A stretch of 64,000 nt of DNA from positions 310,001 to 374,000 of the forward strand of contig NZ_CP033898.1 in NCBI RefSeq assembly GCF_003814005.1, read 5' to 3'. This stretch comes from Corynebacterium pseudopelargi. Its GTDB lineage: Bacteria > Actinomycetota > Actinomycetes > Mycobacteriales > Mycobacteriaceae. Positions 38,629-49,144 of this stretch are shown here, in pieces. The notes beneath the pieces were generated by a model. It was not told where the DNA came from. It made no database searches and saw nothing but the letters and a program-made list of their open reading frames with translations. Position numbers and translations under genes: made by a program. The first letter of the stretch is position 1. The number at the start of each line of letters is the position of its first letter.

Positions 38629-39309
38629 GTGGATTCCCAAAACTTCGCCCCGGATCGCCTGCCAGAAAAGTATTACAAGCGCCGTCGCGCAGCCGCCGCG
38701 ATTGTGCTTGTGATCCTCGCGTTGCTCTTTGTGTGGCTCGTATCAAGCCTGCGTGGCAATGATGATAGCGAGCAGGTTGCGCAAAGCAGCAGCGTAACCG
38801 CCACGAGCACCACAACCACGACTACTTCCAGCGCTCAGGAAGAAGAAAGCACCGAAAGCGCGGAGTCGAGTCAGGAAAGCACGGAAGCTGCCTCTAGTGA
38901 GGCACCCGCCGAAGATGCCACCTGCCGGGTAGAAGATTTGCAGGTGATTGCCAAAACCAATCGTCCTGATTACCCAGCCGGTGAGCAGCCTGTGTTCTAT
39001 ATGACGGTGCGTAACCCCACCGAGGTTGATTGCGAGGTTGATTTAGATGAGCAACCCCTTCGCTTCGAGGTGTATGACTTAGGCACCAATCAGCGCGTGT
39101 GGTCGGATATCGACTGCAACAACCCGGTGGCGCAGGGCCGCCAGACCTTCAAAGCTGGCCAGGAGCGCAGCTTCGAGGCGGCTTGGTCGCGCACCCAAAG
39201 CGCACCGAATGAATGTGGGGATCGTCCCGAGGCCGCACCAGGCGGCTACTATCTGCACACCGTGATCGGGCAGAACCCCTCACAGCCAGTAACCTTTAAC
39301 CTGGCCTAG
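38629..39309 (+). CDS. Membrane-anchored extracytoplasmic protein (Rv3587c-like)
   Basis: A 226-residue protein with one N-terminal helix (about 24-42), a Ser/Thr/Glu-rich linker (about 48-95), then a beta-rich domain with four cysteines (in TCRVED, VDCEVD, IDCNN and NECGD) that could form two disulfides. GTG 38629 is the conserved-type start. It occupies the place of mycobacterial Rv3587c. In mycobacteria disA follows; here the gene runs straight into convergent radA with a four-base overlap. Function unknown. Confidence 0.82.
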   Translation: MDSQNFAPDRLPEKYYKRRRAAAAIVLVILALLFVWLVSSLRGNDDSEQVAQSSSVTATSTTTTTTSSAQEEESTESAESSQESTEAASSEAPAEDATCRVEDLQVIAKTNRPDYPAGEQPVFYMTVRNPTEVDCEVDLDEQPLRFEVYDLGTNQRVWSDIDCNNPVAQGRQTFKAGQERSFEAAWSRTQSAPNECGDRPEAAPGGYYLHTVIGQNPSQPVTFNLA

Positions 39310-40676
39310 GCCCCAAGCACCGCTAGCGCCTCAGCGATCGTTCCCACCTTCTGCAACTGCATCCCGGGTATATCCACATCGGCATTGGGAATGATCGCTT
39401 TGCCGTATCCAAGGCGGTGTGCTTCTTGGAGCCTTCGCTGCAAATTTGGCACTGCACGGATTTCTCCCGCCAAGCCCACCTCGCCTACAACCACCGTGCG
39501 CTTGGGCAAAGCACGCCCAGTCATCGCACTGGCGGTGGCCAGGGCAATGGCCAGGTCTACGGCAGGTTCGCCCACTTTCACCCCACCCACGGTTGCCACA
39601 TACACCTCTTTATCGTGCGTGCGCTTTTTCGCCCGCGCAGAAAGCACGGCCAACACCATGGGCACACGGGTGGCATCGAGCCCCGTAACGGCGCGCCGGG
39701 GATTTTTAGATTCAGTGGGCACCACGAGTGCTTGGACTTCCGCCAAGATGGGGCGCACCCCATCCATCGCCACTGTGACCGCTGTGCCGTCGGGGGTGGC
39801 ATCGCGGTGCGATAAAAACAGCCCAGAAGGATCGGGTACTTCGTGGATGCCATCGTGTTGTTGCTCAAAGCAGCCCACCTCATCGGTGGCACCGAAACGG
39901 TTTTTGATCCCGCGCAGCATTCTGAGTGTTGAGTGGCGATCGCCCTCAAAGTTCAGCACCACATCCACCAGGTGCTCTAGGGTGCGAGGGCCTGCGACAT
40001 TGCCGTCTTTGGTGACGTGGCCAACCAGCAGCACGGGGATGGCTGTTTCTTTGGCCAGGCTCGTAAGCGCTGCGGTAACGGCGCGTGATTGGGCCACGCC
40101 ACCCGACACACCTTCCACACCGCTTGCCTGCATGGTTTGCACAGAGTCCACGATGAGTAGTGAGGGCTTGATGGCCTCAACATGGCTAAATACCACGTCG
40201 AGTTGTGATTCGGCGGCCAGGTAAAGATTTTCCTGCAGTGCGCCGGTGCGCTCGGCGCGCATCCTTACCTGCCCGGCAGATTCCTCGGCGGTGATGTATA
40301 AGGCCTTGCGCTTTTGGCCATCGCTGCCTTCGCACTGCGCCCATTTGCTTGCTACCTCAAGCAGCAGGGTGGATTTCCCCACGCCGGGTTCACCGGCGAG
40401 CAAGATAACAGAGCCGGGCACAATGCCCTTGCCAAGCACGCGATCCAGCTCGCTGATCCCGGTGCTGCGCACGGTAGAAAGCGTGGGATCAATCTTGGTG
40501 ATGTTCAGCGCCGGGGCATTCGGGGCAATGCGCAGCGAAGATCGGGCACTTGCTGCAACGGGGGCGTGTTCTTCAAAAGAGCCCCATGCCCCGCATTCGG
40601 GGCATCGCCCTAGCCACTTGGGTGCCTCATATCCGCATTCAGAGCACACATGGGTGCTGCGCTTTGCTTTTGCCAT
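39306..40676 (-). CDS. radA: DNA repair protein RadA (Sms)
   Basis: RecA-like helicase that processes recombination branches, 456 residues. An N-terminal zinc finger (CSECG then CPECG) is followed by Walker A GEPGVGKST near residue 100, the RadA-specific KNRFG (GIKNRFGATDE), and a C-terminal Lon-like domain. ATG 40676 has a GTAGGAG site; the longer frame crosses the terminator region. Confidence 0.96.
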   Translation of the reverse strand: MAKAKRSTHVCSECGYEAPKWLGRCPECGAWGSFEEHAPVAASARSSLRIAPNAPALNITKIDPTLSTVRSTGISELDRVLGKGIVPGSVILLAGEPGVGKSTLLLEVASKWAQCEGSDGQKRKALYITAEESAGQVRMRAERTGALQENLYLAAESQLDVVFSHVEAIKPSLLIVDSVQTMQASGVEGVSGGVAQSRAVTAALTSLAKETAIPVLLVGHVTKDGNVAGPRTLEHLVDVVLNFEGDRHSTLRMLRGIKNRFGATDEVGCFEQQHDGIHEVPDPSGLFLSHRDATPDGTAVTVAMDGVRPILAEVQALVVPTESKNPRRAVTGLDATRVPMVLAVLSARAKKRTHDKEVYVATVGGVKVGEPAVDLAIALATASAMTGRALPKRTVVVGEVGLAGEIRAVPNLQRRLQEAHRLGYGKAIIPNADVDIPGMQLQKVGTIAEALAVLGA

Positions 40677-40721
40677 GGCTCCTACCTTAAAACACCACCC
40701 CCGATTTGCGTTCTGACATGC

Positions 40722-40752
40722 AAAAACGCGCAGCCGAAGCTGCGCGTTTTTT
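40722..40752. terminator. Bidirectional terminator after the lpqE-like gene
   Basis: AAAAACGCGCAGC, CGAA loop, GCTGCGCGTTTTTT. It separates the lpqE-like gene from radA on the same strand. Confidence 0.92.
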
Positions 40753-40764
40753 AGGAGGATGCTT

Positions 40765-41310
40765 TTAGTGCTTCTTCTCCGGTGCCTGGCGCTCAAGGGA
40801 GCCGGCCTCGGGCAGAGGCTCGGAGATGGTGGCTACAACGTTGACCTCTTGGCCGTCGTCGAATACGAACTTCACGTCGGTGTTGCCGCCGACGGGGAAG
40901 CCGGGGTTATCAACGGAAGTAGCTACCTTGTTCAGGCAGGCCTTGTTGGTAGAAGGGATGTTCTTCAATTCGCCTTCGAGGTCTGCCACGAGCGAGCAGC
41001 CGGGACCCATGCTCAGGTCGCCGTCGAGGGAGACGTCTTTGCCTTCAACGCTGACGCTCTTGAGGGTGTGCTCGCGATCGCCCTTATCCAGGTTGGAGGC
41101 GGTGAACTTCAAGCCAGCCTTGCCATTGTTTTTAACCTGGACGGTGACGTCGCGCAGGGAAACAAGGTTATCGGCGGTGTTAGCGGACGCGCCATCTACA
41201 GCCGCTACCTGGGTATCGGTCTGGGTGATCTGGCCTGCGCCGCAGGATGCGAGCACAAGGGCGCAGCAGGCGAGACCGGGTGCGAGTGCGGCCGACTTAA
41301 GGGACTTCAC
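40765..41310 (-). CDS. lpqE: LpqE-like lipoprotein
   Basis: Exported lipoprotein of 181 residues: a positively charged start (MKSLKS), a hydrophobic stretch and lipobox LASC (Cys about 23), then a beta-rich domain. Position between radA and divergent carD matches mycobacterial LpqE (Rv3584). GTG 41310 is chosen because GGAGGA lies seven bases before it. Function unknown. Confidence 0.85.
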   Translation of the reverse strand: MKSLKSAALAPGLACCALVLASCGAGQITQTDTQVAAVDGASANTADNLVSLRDVTVQVKNNGKAGLKFTASNLDKGDREHTLKSVSVEGKDVSLDGDLSMGPGCSLVADLEGELKNIPSTNKACLNKVATSVDNPGFPVGGNTDVKFVFDDGQEVNVVATISEPLPEAGSLERQAPEKKH

Positions 41311-41518
41311 GTGTACGTCCTCCATCGTGAAAACGGATAAGACAGTGGCGGATGCGTCGAAAAGCTCATCCGAAGCTGTCGCGAGCATTTTACTTCACCC
41401 CACTTTAGTGCTTTGTGGCCGGTGGTACACAGTCAGTGTGTGATTGATCAAGCCAAACGGGGTAAAACGAAAGGATTAGCATTTCTGCCCCTGCGAGCAG
41501 GGCGCCAGATGCAGCCAG

Positions 41519-41527
41519 TGATACAAT
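41519..41527 (+). promoter_or_regulatory. Extended -10 promoter of carD
   Basis: TGATACAAT fits the extended -10 form TGnTAnnnT, 39 bases before the carD ATG. No good -35 is seen, as is common for extended -10 promoters. Confidence 0.55.
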
Positions 41528-41566
41528 ACGGCAGTTACGCGTGCGTACAGCTTGAAGGAGAGTTCC

Positions 41567-42136
41567 ATGGATTTTAAGGTCGGCGACACCGTTGTGTACC
41601 CGCACCACGGCGCTGCTGTGGTGGCAGATATTGAGCATCGGGAAATGGGTGGGGAGACCTTAGAGTACCTAGTGCTGCAAATTCACCAGTCTGACCTGGT
41701 AGTTCGCGTGCCTTCTAAAAACGCCGAGCTTGTGGGCGTGCGCGATGTGGTCGACGATGCAGGGCTGAAGAAGGTGTTCGGTTTCCTGCGCGAGGCTGAT
41801 GTTGAAGAGGCCACCAACTGGTCGCGTCGCTTCAAGGCAAACCAGGAGCGCCTGGCATCAGGTGACGTGAATAAGGTGGCCGAGGTTGTTCGCGATCTCT
41901 GGCGCCGCGACCAGGGCAAGGGCCTATCTGCCGGCGAGAAGCGCATGTTGGCAAAGGCGCGTCAGGTGCTCGTGGGCGAGCTTTCTTTGGCCGAGGTCAA
42001 CGACGAGAAGAAGGCCGATGCGCTTCTGGCTGAGGTGGATGCCACCATCGAGCGTCACCGTTCGGCTGAGACGGCGCCGGAAGAGCCGATGAGCTTTGAC
42101 GATAAAGAAGTAGACCTCGACGAGCTCGCCTTCTAA
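41567..42136 (+). CDS. carD: RNA polymerase-binding transcription factor CarD
   Basis: CarD/CdnL-type regulator of 189 residues that stabilises open complexes at rRNA and other promoters. The N-terminal Tudor-like domain starts [17 protein letters not shown], and the helical DNA-binding domain has the [12 protein letters not shown] tryptophan segment. Start ATG 41567 has an AAGGAGAG site. ispD follows one base after the stop, as in mycobacteria. Confidence 0.95.
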   Translation: MDFKVGDTVVYPHHGAAVVADIEHREMGGETLEYLVLQIHQSDLVVRVPSKNAELVGVRDVVDDAGLKKVFGFLREADVEEATNWSRRFKANQERLASGDVNKVAEVVRDLWRRDQGKGLSAGEKRMLAKARQVLVGELSLAEVNDEKKADALLAEVDATIERHRSAETAPEEPMSFDDKEVDLDELAF

Positions 42137-42137
42137 T

Positions 42138-42872
42138 ATGGCACGCCCGGTCACCGCCATCATTGCGGCCGCGGGCGTGGGCAAAAGGCTTGGGGCTGAT
42201 ATGCCTAAGGCCTATGTTGAACTCCACGGGCGCAGCCTGCTGGAACGTTCAATCCAGGCGATGATTCGATCGGAAATCGTCGATCAAATCTTGGTCGTTA
42301 TCAGCCCAGCCATGCGGGCACATGCCCAATCCCTGCTGCACAAAGCAGGCCTTGATCGCGCCGAGGTGCCGATCGAGCTTGTCGACGGCGGCGCGGAACG
42401 ATTCGACAGCGTGTGGTGTGGCCTGCAGGCCATCGCCCAGGAGCAGGGCGTGGTGCTGATTCACGACGCAGCAAGGGCACTGACCCCTCCCGGGATGATC
42501 GCGCGTGTGAGTGCCGCGGTGCTTGAAGGTAACGCCGCCGTGATTCCGGTGCTGCCGGTATCCGACACCATCAAGCAGGTCGAGGGCCAATTCGTGCTGA
42601 ATACCCCGCAGCGTTCCTCGCTCATGGCGGTGCAAACGCCACAAGGTTTTGACCTGGAGGCATTGCGCAACGCCAACCGGCGCTATTTTGATTCGCCCTC
42701 AGACTTCCAGCCCACCGACGATGCCTCGCTTATGGAATGGGCTGGTTATCCGGTGCGCTGCGTACAAGGCGACCCAATGGCCTTTAAAGTAACCACTCCC
42801 ATGGACTTTGCCCTCGCCACCGTGGTGAGCGCCCAGGCAGAGAGCACAGAATTTGAGGTTCCCGGTGACTAA
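42138..42872 (+). CDS. ispD: 2-C-methyl-D-erythritol 4-phosphate cytidylyltransferase
   Basis: Third step of the MEP isoprenoid pathway, 244 residues. The CTP-binding loop [10 protein letters not shown], and [10 protein letters not shown] are diagnostic. It lies between carD and ispF; ispF starts inside its last codons. Confidence 0.95.
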   Translation: MARPVTAIIAAAGVGKRLGADMPKAYVELHGRSLLERSIQAMIRSEIVDQILVVISPAMRAHAQSLLHKAGLDRAEVPIELVDGGAERFDSVWCGLQAIAQEQGVVLIHDAARALTPPGMIARVSAAVLEGNAAVIPVLPVSDTIKQVEGQFVLNTPQRSSLMAVQTPQGFDLEALRNANRRYFDSPSDFQPTDDASLMEWAGYPVRCVQGDPMAFKVTTPMDFALATVVSAQAESTEFEVPGD

Positions 42873-43353
42873 TCACATCATCCCCCGCGTTGGTATCGGC
42901 ACCGATGCCCACCAGATCCAGGAGGGCAAAGCGTGCATGCTGGCCTGCCTTCGCTTTGAAAACGCGGATGGCTGCGAAGGCCACTCCGATGGCGACGTGG
43001 TAGCCCACGCCATCGTCGATGCGCTTCTAAGTGCCGCCGGCCTTGGAGATCTTGGCAGCTTTGTGGGCGTAGGCAGAAGCGAATACGACAATGTTTCAGG
43101 CGAGCGCTTGCTTAGAGAATGCCGCGAGTTGCTTGAGCGCGAAGGCTTCATCATTGGCAACGTGGCCGCACAGATGATTGGCCAAACCCCAAAGATGGGG
43201 CCGCGCCGCGAAGAGGCCCAAGCCCTTATCAGCGAAATTTTGGGCGCGCCGGCATCTATTGCCGCCACCAGCACCGATCACCTCGGTTTCACCGGCCGCG
43301 GTGAGGGGCGTGCTGCCGTGGCAACTGCCGTGGTGTGGCAGGGCGCTAGCTAA
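42865..43353 (+). CDS. ispF: 2-C-methyl-D-erythritol 2,4-cyclodiphosphate synthase
   Basis: MEP pathway enzyme of 162 residues forming a trimer with zinc. Metal ligands are in GTDAHQ (D-x-H) and the [11 protein letters not shown] segment (His). GTG 42865 overlaps the ispD stop by eight bases; a TTG at 42853 would add four residues without support. Confidence 0.94.
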   Translation: MTNHIIPRVGIGTDAHQIQEGKACMLACLRFENADGCEGHSDGDVVAHAIVDALLSAAGLGDLGSFVGVGRSEYDNVSGERLLRECRELLEREGFIIGNVAAQMIGQTPKMGPRREEAQALISEILGAPASIAATSTDHLGFTGRGEGRAAVATAVVWQGAS

Positions 43354-43387
43354 AGCGCTGATCCGCGGCTTCGATACAATAAAGCCC

Positions 43388-44776
43388 GTGACCCTACAGA
43401 TCTTTGACACAGCCACCCGCAGCCTTCGCCCCTTCCAACCTTTGCGTGAGGGGCACGCATCCATTTATCTTTGCGGTGCTACACCCCAAACGCAGCCGCA
43501 TATTGGCCATGTGCGCTCCGGTGTGGCCTTCGATATCCTGCGCCGCTGGCTGCTTGCCCAAGGCTACGACGTAGCCTTCGTGCGCAATGTCACCGATATT
43601 GACGACAAGATCTTAAACAAAGCCGCAGAACACAACCGCCCCTGGTGGGAGTGGGTGAGCACCTATGAGCGCGAATTCACCCACGCCTACGATCTGCTCG
43701 GCGTGCTGCCTCCTTCAGTAGAACCGCGCGCAACAGGGCATGTGACCCAAATGGTGGAGTACATGCAGCGGCTTATTCAACGCGGCTACGCCTATGAGGC
43801 CGAAGGCTCCGTGTACTTCGATGTTGCAGCATGGGTCGCAGCCGAAGGCTCCGATTATGGCAGCCTTTCTGGCAACCGCGTTGAAGAAATGGAACAGGGC
43901 GAAAGCGATGTGCAGGGCAAACGTGGTGCCCACGACTTCGCACTGTGGAAGGCCGCAAAGCCCGGCGAACCATCCTGGCCTACCCCCTGGGGTTCCGGTA
44001 GGCCCGGCTGGCACCTCGAGTGCTCCGCCATGGCTACCTGGTATTTGGGTGAGTCTTTCGATATCCACTGCGGCGGGCTCGACCTGCAGTTCCCGCACCA
44101 CGAAAACGAAATTGCGCAGTCGCATGCCGCAGGCGATGGTTTTGCCCAGTACTGGATGCACAACCACTGGGTGACGATGAGCGGCGAGAAGATGAGTAAA
44201 TCCTTGGGCAATGTTTTAAGCGTGCCCAATATCCTCGAGCACGTGCGCCCGGTGGAACTGCGCTACTACCTAGGATCTGCGCACTATCGCTCCATGCTGG
44301 AATACTCCGAAGCTGCACTGCTGGAGGCAGCCCAAGGCTATCGACGCATCGAGGCGCTATTAGAAAAAGTCGGTGATGTACCGGTAGGCTCATGGACTCC
44401 CGCATTTGAAGCTGCCATGAATGAGGATCTGGCGGTGCCCAAGGCACTGGCAGAAATTCATGGGCAGGTACGCGCAGCAAACACTGCCCTTGCACAATCA
44501 GATGAGGCGAAAGCCCGCGAGATTGCGTCGCAGATCCGCGCCATGACGGCGGTGCTTGGCGTTGATCCTCAATCCGAGCAGTGGGCGAATGCTTCTGGCG
44601 ATAACGAGGCTGAACACCACGCACTTGACGTGCTGGTGCAAGCAGAACTGCAACGCCGCGCCGATGCCCGCGCCGCTAAGGATTGGGCTCAAGCAGATGA
44701 GGTGCGCGACCGCCTGAGCGCGGCCGGCATCAAGGTCACCGATACCGCTCAAGGCCCGCAGTGGGACCTGCAATAA
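43388..44776 (+). CDS. cysS: Cysteine-tRNA ligase
   Basis: Class I synthetase of 462 residues. The HIGH motif is HIGH in [10 protein letters not shown] near residue 40, the KMSKS motif [10 protein letters not shown] near 265, and zinc ligands are Cys in YLCGAT and in LECSAM with a following His pair. GTG 43388 is chosen because TACAAT (43374-43379) lies 8 bases before it, indicating a leaderless mRNA. Confidence 0.95.
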   Translation: MTLQIFDTATRSLRPFQPLREGHASIYLCGATPQTQPHIGHVRSGVAFDILRRWLLAQGYDVAFVRNVTDIDDKILNKAAEHNRPWWEWVSTYEREFTHAYDLLGVLPPSVEPRATGHVTQMVEYMQRLIQRGYAYEAEGSVYFDVAAWVAAEGSDYGSLSGNRVEEMEQGESDVQGKRGAHDFALWKAAKPGEPSWPTPWGSGRPGWHLECSAMATWYLGESFDIHCGGLDLQFPHHENEIAQSHAAGDGFAQYWMHNHWVTMSGEKMSKSLGNVLSVPNILEHVRPVELRYYLGSAHYRSMLEYSEAALLEAAQGYRRIEALLEKVGDVPVGSWTPAFEAAMNEDLAVPKALAEIHGQVRAANTALAQSDEAKAREIASQIRAMTAVLGVDPQSEQWANASGDNEAEHHALDVLVQAELQRRADARAAKDWAQADEVRDRLSAAGIKVTDTAQGPQWDLQ

Positions 44777-44797
44777 CAACGACTTAAAGGAAGCACT

Positions 44798-45727
44798 ATG
44801 GGTTCAAACAATCATCGCCCCGGTTTGCGCAAGACGGATAAGAAAGGCGCAACCAAGGGCTCTGGTGGGCAGCGTCGACGCGGCCTGCGCGGCAAAGGCC
44901 CAACGCCCAAGGCCGAGGACCGCGTTTATCACGCAGCGCATAAGCGCAAACTAGAGCGCCAACGCCGCGATTCCGGGCGCCACCAAAAAGAAACCCAAGA
45001 GCTGGTTGTAGGCCGCAATCCCGTGATCGAGTGCCTTAAGGCAAAGGTGCCTGCCACCGCCATGTACGTGGCAGAAGGCACCAAGAACGACAACCGCCTC
45101 AGCGAGGCAGTAGCCATTGCCCACTCCCGCAGCATCCCACTGATCGAGGTAGCGCGCCACGAGCTTGATCGCATGACCGGCAATGGCATGCACCAGGGCA
45201 TTGGGTTGCAGATCCCGCCCTTTGAGTACACCGATGTGCATTCGCTCATGGAATCGGCAGCAGGCCAGGCCGGCCTGGTGGTGGTAGCCGATAACATCAC
45301 CGATCCGCGCAACCTCGGCGCCATTATCCGCTCCGTGGCGGCCTTTGGTGGCCACGGCGTGGTGATTCCAGAACGCCGCTCCGCCTCTGTTACCGCCGTG
45401 ACCTGGCGTACCTCCGCAGGCACCGCGGCGCGCCTGCCTGTGGCCAAGGCAACCAATATCACCCGCACGCTCAAAGAATTCCAAAAGAATGGCTACCAGG
45501 TGGTAGGCCTAGACGCCGGCGGCGATCACACCCTCGATACTTACGACGGCCGAGGCCCGGTCGTTGTGGTGGTGGGATCCGAGGGCAAAGGTCTATCACG
45601 CCTGGTGGCAGAAACCTGCGACACCATCATGTCTATTCCCATGCAGGGCTGGGTGGAATCGCTCAACGCCTCGGTGGCTGCCGGTGTGGTGCTTAGTGAG
45701 TTCGCGCGGCAGCGTCGTCAAGGCTAA
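44798..45727 (+). CDS. rlmB: 23S rRNA 2'-O-ribose methyltransferase RlmB (SpoU/TrmH family)
   Basis: SAM-dependent knotted (SPOUT) methyltransferase for G2251-type positions, 309 residues. After a basic N-terminal tail (1-65), the substrate-binding domain starts [11 protein letters not shown], and the catalytic motifs [25 protein letters not shown] and [13 protein letters not shown] follow in order. It ends the carD-cysS run; its last 35 bases overlap the convergent esterase. Confidence 0.94.
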   Translation: MGSNNHRPGLRKTDKKGATKGSGGQRRRGLRGKGPTPKAEDRVYHAAHKRKLERQRRDSGRHQKETQELVVGRNPVIECLKAKVPATAMYVAEGTKNDNRLSEAVAIAHSRSIPLIEVARHELDRMTGNGMHQGIGLQIPPFEYTDVHSLMESAAGQAGLVVVADNITDPRNLGAIIRSVAAFGGHGVVIPERRSASVTAVTWRTSAGTAARLPVAKATNITRTLKEFQKNGYQVVGLDAGGDHTLDTYDGRGPVVVVVGSEGKGLSRLVAETCDTIMSIPMQGWVESLNASVAAGVVLSEFARQRRQG

Positions 45728-46502
45728 ACAAAAACTGCTCAAAGTGGACTGCGATATCCACCGTGCCCGAAGCAGGGCCTAAAAGCGGGGAGGTAACCGG
45801 GTGAAGCGAGGGAATCACATGCCCCTCACCGGGTAGCGCCCACGCCTCTAGAGGTGCTTGGCCTTCATAGCGCCGGGGTGTGCCACCGTGGATCAGGCGG
45901 GCGCGGTTGAGGCTTGCGAGTTTTTCGCAGGAGGCATCAAAGCCCAAAAGCTCGCCGCGATCCTGGCCCGGCATACCTGCGTTGCCACCGCCAAAAGGCA
46001 CGATCGAATCTTGCATACCGTGCTGGCAAAAAAGTGGCGTTGGTAGAAAGTCCTTGGCATCGCAGCGCCAATTATCCGCAGCCGGGTGGGTGGCTGAAAG
46101 CAAAGCGGCGGCATTGATTAAGCCGGGGCGGCGATACAGCAGGCTGAACACCATCATCGCGCCATTAGAAAAGCCCACAGCAGCAACGCGTTGGGGTTGA
46201 AGGTGCGCGATGAGCGCTTTGAGGAAGCCCACATCATCGGTGCCTAGTGTGCGGGTGCGCTCGTTGAGGTGGACGCGATCATCATTCCAGTGTTGAGCCA
46301 CAGCATCGGGGTAACAAATGGTCCAGCCAAGGGCTGCGAAGCGATCAAAGCTGCCAGCGCTAAACCTTTGAAATACCGATCCAGATTGCTTTGAGCCGTG
46401 AAGGGCCCGTAAAAGATCGCCACTGGGTGCGCCTGTGGGGCGAAGCAGGCGGTACTGCCGGTGGCCGAGACGGTGGCGCTCAAGCGGGGCTAGTGATGGC
46501 AT
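45693..46502 (-). CDS. LpqC/PHB-depolymerase-like esterase
   Basis: A 269-residue alpha/beta hydrolase with nucleophile motif GFSNGAM near 115, Asp in HGMQDSIVP and His in PGEGHVIPS. The family includes polyhydroxybutyrate depolymerase and mycobacterial LpqC, but no lipobox or signal peptide is visible here. Start ATG 46502 overlaps the end of the permease gene by 13 bases. Substrate unknown. Confidence 0.82.
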   Translation of the reverse strand: MPSLAPLERHRLGHRQYRLLRPTGAPSGDLLRALHGSKQSGSVFQRFSAGSFDRFAALGWTICYPDAVAQHWNDDRVHLNERTRTLGTDDVGFLKALIAHLQPQRVAAVGFSNGAMMVFSLLYRRPGLINAAALLSATHPAADNWRCDAKDFLPTPLFCQHGMQDSIVPFGGGNAGMPGQDRGELLGFDASCEKLASLNRARLIHGGTPRRYEGQAPLEAWALPGEGHVIPSLHPVTSPLLGPASGTVDIAVHFEQFLFSLDDAAARTH

Positions 46503-47362
46503 CCGGTTTGTCCAGGAGCAGCTTGGATCGAGGTATCTGGGGTTGCTCTGCGCGCTTTTTTCGCCCCCACCAAGCGGCATAGCAGATAGATAACGAAGCT
46601 AATGCTGGTAACAAAGACCGATACCGGCACACCTGGGGCAAGAGAGAGGATCAGACCACCCACGGCGGCGAGCTCGGCAAATAGCACCGAAAGCCCCAAG
46701 GCGGCAACGGGGGAGCGGGTGACTTCCACCGCTGCAGCGCCGGGGGTAATGAGCAACGCCATGACCAATAACGCGCCCACGATCTGCACCGATTGGGCGG
46801 CACTGAGGCCAACCAGCACAGCGAAGAAGATGGAATAACCGCGCACCGGCACGCCGGAGACCTTGGCCATGAGTGGATCAACTGAGGCAAAAAGCAGCGG
46901 GCGCCAACACACCGCCACGCTGATCACCACGATGAGGGTCACAATCGCGAGTAGCAGCAAAGAATCACTGCGAAGCCCCACGATCTGCCCGGTAAGCAGC
47001 GATAGCGCGGACTTGGAGTTACCGGGGTAGAGGTGGATAAACAGCACCGAGAGGCCGAGCCCAAAGCTCATCACCACGCCGACGGCACTATCTTGCTGCT
47101 TTGTGCCAAGAAGGGCTAACACAATGGCAGCCACGACCGCACCCACGACGGCGCCGATGCCAACGTTAAGCCCAAAAAGCAAGGCTGCCGATGCGCCCAT
47201 TAACGCCAATTCGCTGGTGCCGTGGACCGCAAAGGACATTCGCCGCAAAACGATCAGGGTGGTCATCACCCCAGAGAGCAAGCCGAGTAAGGCGCAGGCG
47301 ATGAGTGCCTGGATAACGAAGTCTTGGCTTAAAAGGTATTGGGTATCTGCCAGCCAGTTCAT
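46490..47362 (-). CDS. znuB: Zinc/manganese ABC transporter permease (ABC-3)
   Basis: Membrane permease of 290 residues with about eight helices; FAVHGTSELALMGA and LLITPGAAAVEVTRSP are conserved ABC-3 segments. It abuts the ATPase gene and belongs to the binding protein-ATPase-permease unit 46490-49018. The histidine-rich binding protein points to zinc. Confidence 0.92.
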   Translation of the reverse strand: MNWLADTQYLLSQDFVIQALIACALLGLLSGVMTTLIVLRRMSFAVHGTSELALMGASAALLFGLNVGIGAVVGAVVAAIVLALLGTKQQDSAVGVVMSFGLGLSVLFIHLYPGNSKSALSLLTGQIVGLRSDSLLLLAIVTLIVVISVAVCWRPLLFASVDPLMAKVSGVPVRGYSIFFAVLVGLSAAQSVQIVGALLVMALLITPGAAAVEVTRSPVAALGLSVLFAELAAVGGLILSLAPGVPVSVFVTSISFVIYLLCRLVGAKKARRATPDTSIQAAPGQTGCHH

Positions 47363-48055
47363 TTAGATCACCACAACCTTGCCGTTAATCCGCGTCACGG
47401 TCACCTCAGTTTGATACAGCTCGGATAGGGTCTGGCTATTCATAACCTCATCCACGCTGCCTAAAACATTGCCGTTATGCGTGATGTATAAGACCTTATC
47501 CACGTACTCGAGCACCGGGTTAATGCCGTGGGTTACCACCACGACGCCAGTGCCTTCCTGGCAGCGCTGGTGAAGTAATTTCACCACCTTTTGCTGCATG
47601 TGTACGTCCAGGCTGAGTAGGGGTTCGTCGCAAAGCAAAATATCGGGATCTTTGGCTAAAGCCTGTGCCTGGCGGATGAGCTGCTGTTGGCCGCCGGAAA
47701 GCGTGCTCACGCGGTGATCAGCAATGCCAAGCGCGCCTACTTGGGCAAGCAGGGCATCTACGCGCTTGGGATCGGGTTTGCGAAAAAGGCGATGCTCGAG
47801 TGCCAAAGAAACAAGATCGCGGGCGCGGATGGGCAAATGCTCCGGGAACATCCGCTGCTGGGGGATAAAACCCACCTTGCCTTCTACGCTGAGGCTGCCC
47901 GCAGTGAGGGGACGCATGCCCAAAACGGTGTTGAGCAGCGTGGATTTACCCACCCCATTAGGTCCTAGGATGGCGAGAAATTCGCCGCGGTCCAAGGTGA
48001 GATTGAGATCATCCCACAAAGGATCCACGGCGGCGTGGTCGAATCGAAGCAGCAC
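47363..48055 (-). CDS. znuC: Zinc ABC transporter ATPase
   Basis: ABC ATPase of 230 residues: Walker A GPNGVGKST near 32, signature LSGGQQQL near 120, Walker B ILLCDEPLLSLD and H-loop VVTHGIN. It lies between the permease and the binding protein genes. Confidence 0.93.
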   Translation of the reverse strand: MLLRFDHAAVDPLWDDLNLTLDRGEFLAILGPNGVGKSTLLNTVLGMRPLTAGSLSVEGKVGFIPQQRMFPEHLPIRARDLVSLALEHRLFRKPDPKRVDALLAQVGALGIADHRVSTLSGGQQQLIRQAQALAKDPDILLCDEPLLSLDVHMQQKVVKLLHQRCQEGTGVVVVTHGINPVLEYVDKVLYITHNGNVLGSVDEVMNSQTLSELYQTEVTVTRINGKVVVI

Positions 48056-48064
48056 GGTTACATG

Positions 48065-49018
48065 TTAGTTCTTTGTGGCATTAGCAAGGCCGTCCACTGC
48101 TTTAGAAAGGAAGTCGATATAGCCTTCGCCCTGCTCAGGGGTCTCGCGGATTTCTACAACGGGAATATCCTTATCCTCAGCAGCCTTGCGCAGTTGCTTG
48201 GTCATTTCATTTTCGGTCTGGGGGTTATACACCAGCACCTCAACCTCGCCGCTGTTAATGGCCTCAAGGAAGGCCGCAACGTCTGCGGCAGAAGGCTCGC
48301 TTTCATTCAACGTGGCCTGGCGATAGCCCTTGGGGGTGACCTCTTCTAGGTCAGAGGCCTCAATCAGGTAATCGGCAATGGGTTCAGTTTGTGCCACGCG
48401 CTTCTTCGGCAGCTTGTGTACCTGCTGGTGCAGGGATTCCAGGTCCTTCATAAAAGGCTCGGGATCGGTGGTGGCACCGGCTTCTTTGAGGCGCTTATTA
48501 ATCTCTTCGGCTACGTGCTCTACCACGTGCACGTCGTACCAAATGTGCTCATTTACCCCGCCGTGATGGTGGTGTTCGTGGCCATCGTGTTCTTCGTGCG
48601 CCTCGTGTTCTTCATGTGCGTCGTGATCGCCGTGATCCTCGTGGTCGCCGTGATCGTGGCCTTCATCCAAAGGCATGGCGGAGATGATCTTCTTTTGATC
48701 ATCAATGCCCTGATATGCCCAGGCATCGTAGCCGCCGCCGTTAACAACCACGAGGTCGGCCTCGTTGATCTTGGCCATATCGGCAGCCGAGGGCTCAAAG
48801 GTGTGCGGATCTACCGCACCGCCTTCGATGATGGTTTCTACCTGCACGTTCGGATCGTCCACGATGCCATCAACCACGCCACCCCACACATTGGTCGAGG
48901 CCGCTACTTTGATGGTGTTGTGGTCTTGTTCCTGCGCTGAGGAGCAAGCGCCCAAGGTGAGGGCGATGGTGGCAATAGGGGCGATGGTGGCGATGAGACG
49001 TTGCTGCATAGCACCCAC
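48065..49018 (-). CDS. znuA: Zinc-binding lipoprotein (ZnuA type)
   Basis: Solute-binding protein of 317 residues. Signal peptide with lipobox LGAC (Cys about 25). A charged loop with about 20 His alternating with Asp/Glu (about 118-155) is typical of zinc binders, and the His ligands in DPHTFEPS and NEHIWYD frame it. GTG 49018 or ATG 49009 could start. TTGTCAATTGAAAA (49040-49053) upstream is a possible Zur-type palindrome, weak. Confidence 0.93.
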   Translation of the reverse strand: MGAMQQRLIATIAPIATIALTLGACSSAQEQDHNTIKVAASTNVWGGVVDGIVDDPNVQVETIIEGGAVDPHTFEPSAADMAKINEADLVVVNGGGYDAWAYQGIDDQKKIISAMPLDEGHDHGDHEDHGDHDAHEEHEAHEEHDGHEHHHHGGVNEHIWYDVHVVEHVAEEINKRLKEAGATTDPEPFMKDLESLHQQVHKLPKKRVAQTEPIADYLIEASDLEEVTPKGYRQATLNESEPSAADVAAFLEAINSGEVEVLVYNPQTENEMTKQLRKAAEDKDIPVVEIRETPEQGEGYIDFLSKAVDGLANATKN

Positions 49019-49070
49019 GAAAGCACTAATTGGTAGTTATTGTCAATTGAAAAAGCATTGAAAACGCAAG

Positions 49071-49120
49071 GGGCTGGGTGGGGCTGGGTGAGGCAGAGTG
49101 AGGCAGAGCAAGGCTGAATC
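49071..49120. repeat. Degenerate 10-bp tandem repeat
   Basis: Five units: GGGCTGGGTG twice, AGGCAGAGTG, AGGCAGAGCA, AGGCTGAATC. It lies in the 126 bases between znuA and ipsA, one helical turn per unit. Confidence 0.7.
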
Positions 49121-49144
49121 TGGCCGTGGACTAAGTTAGAAACC

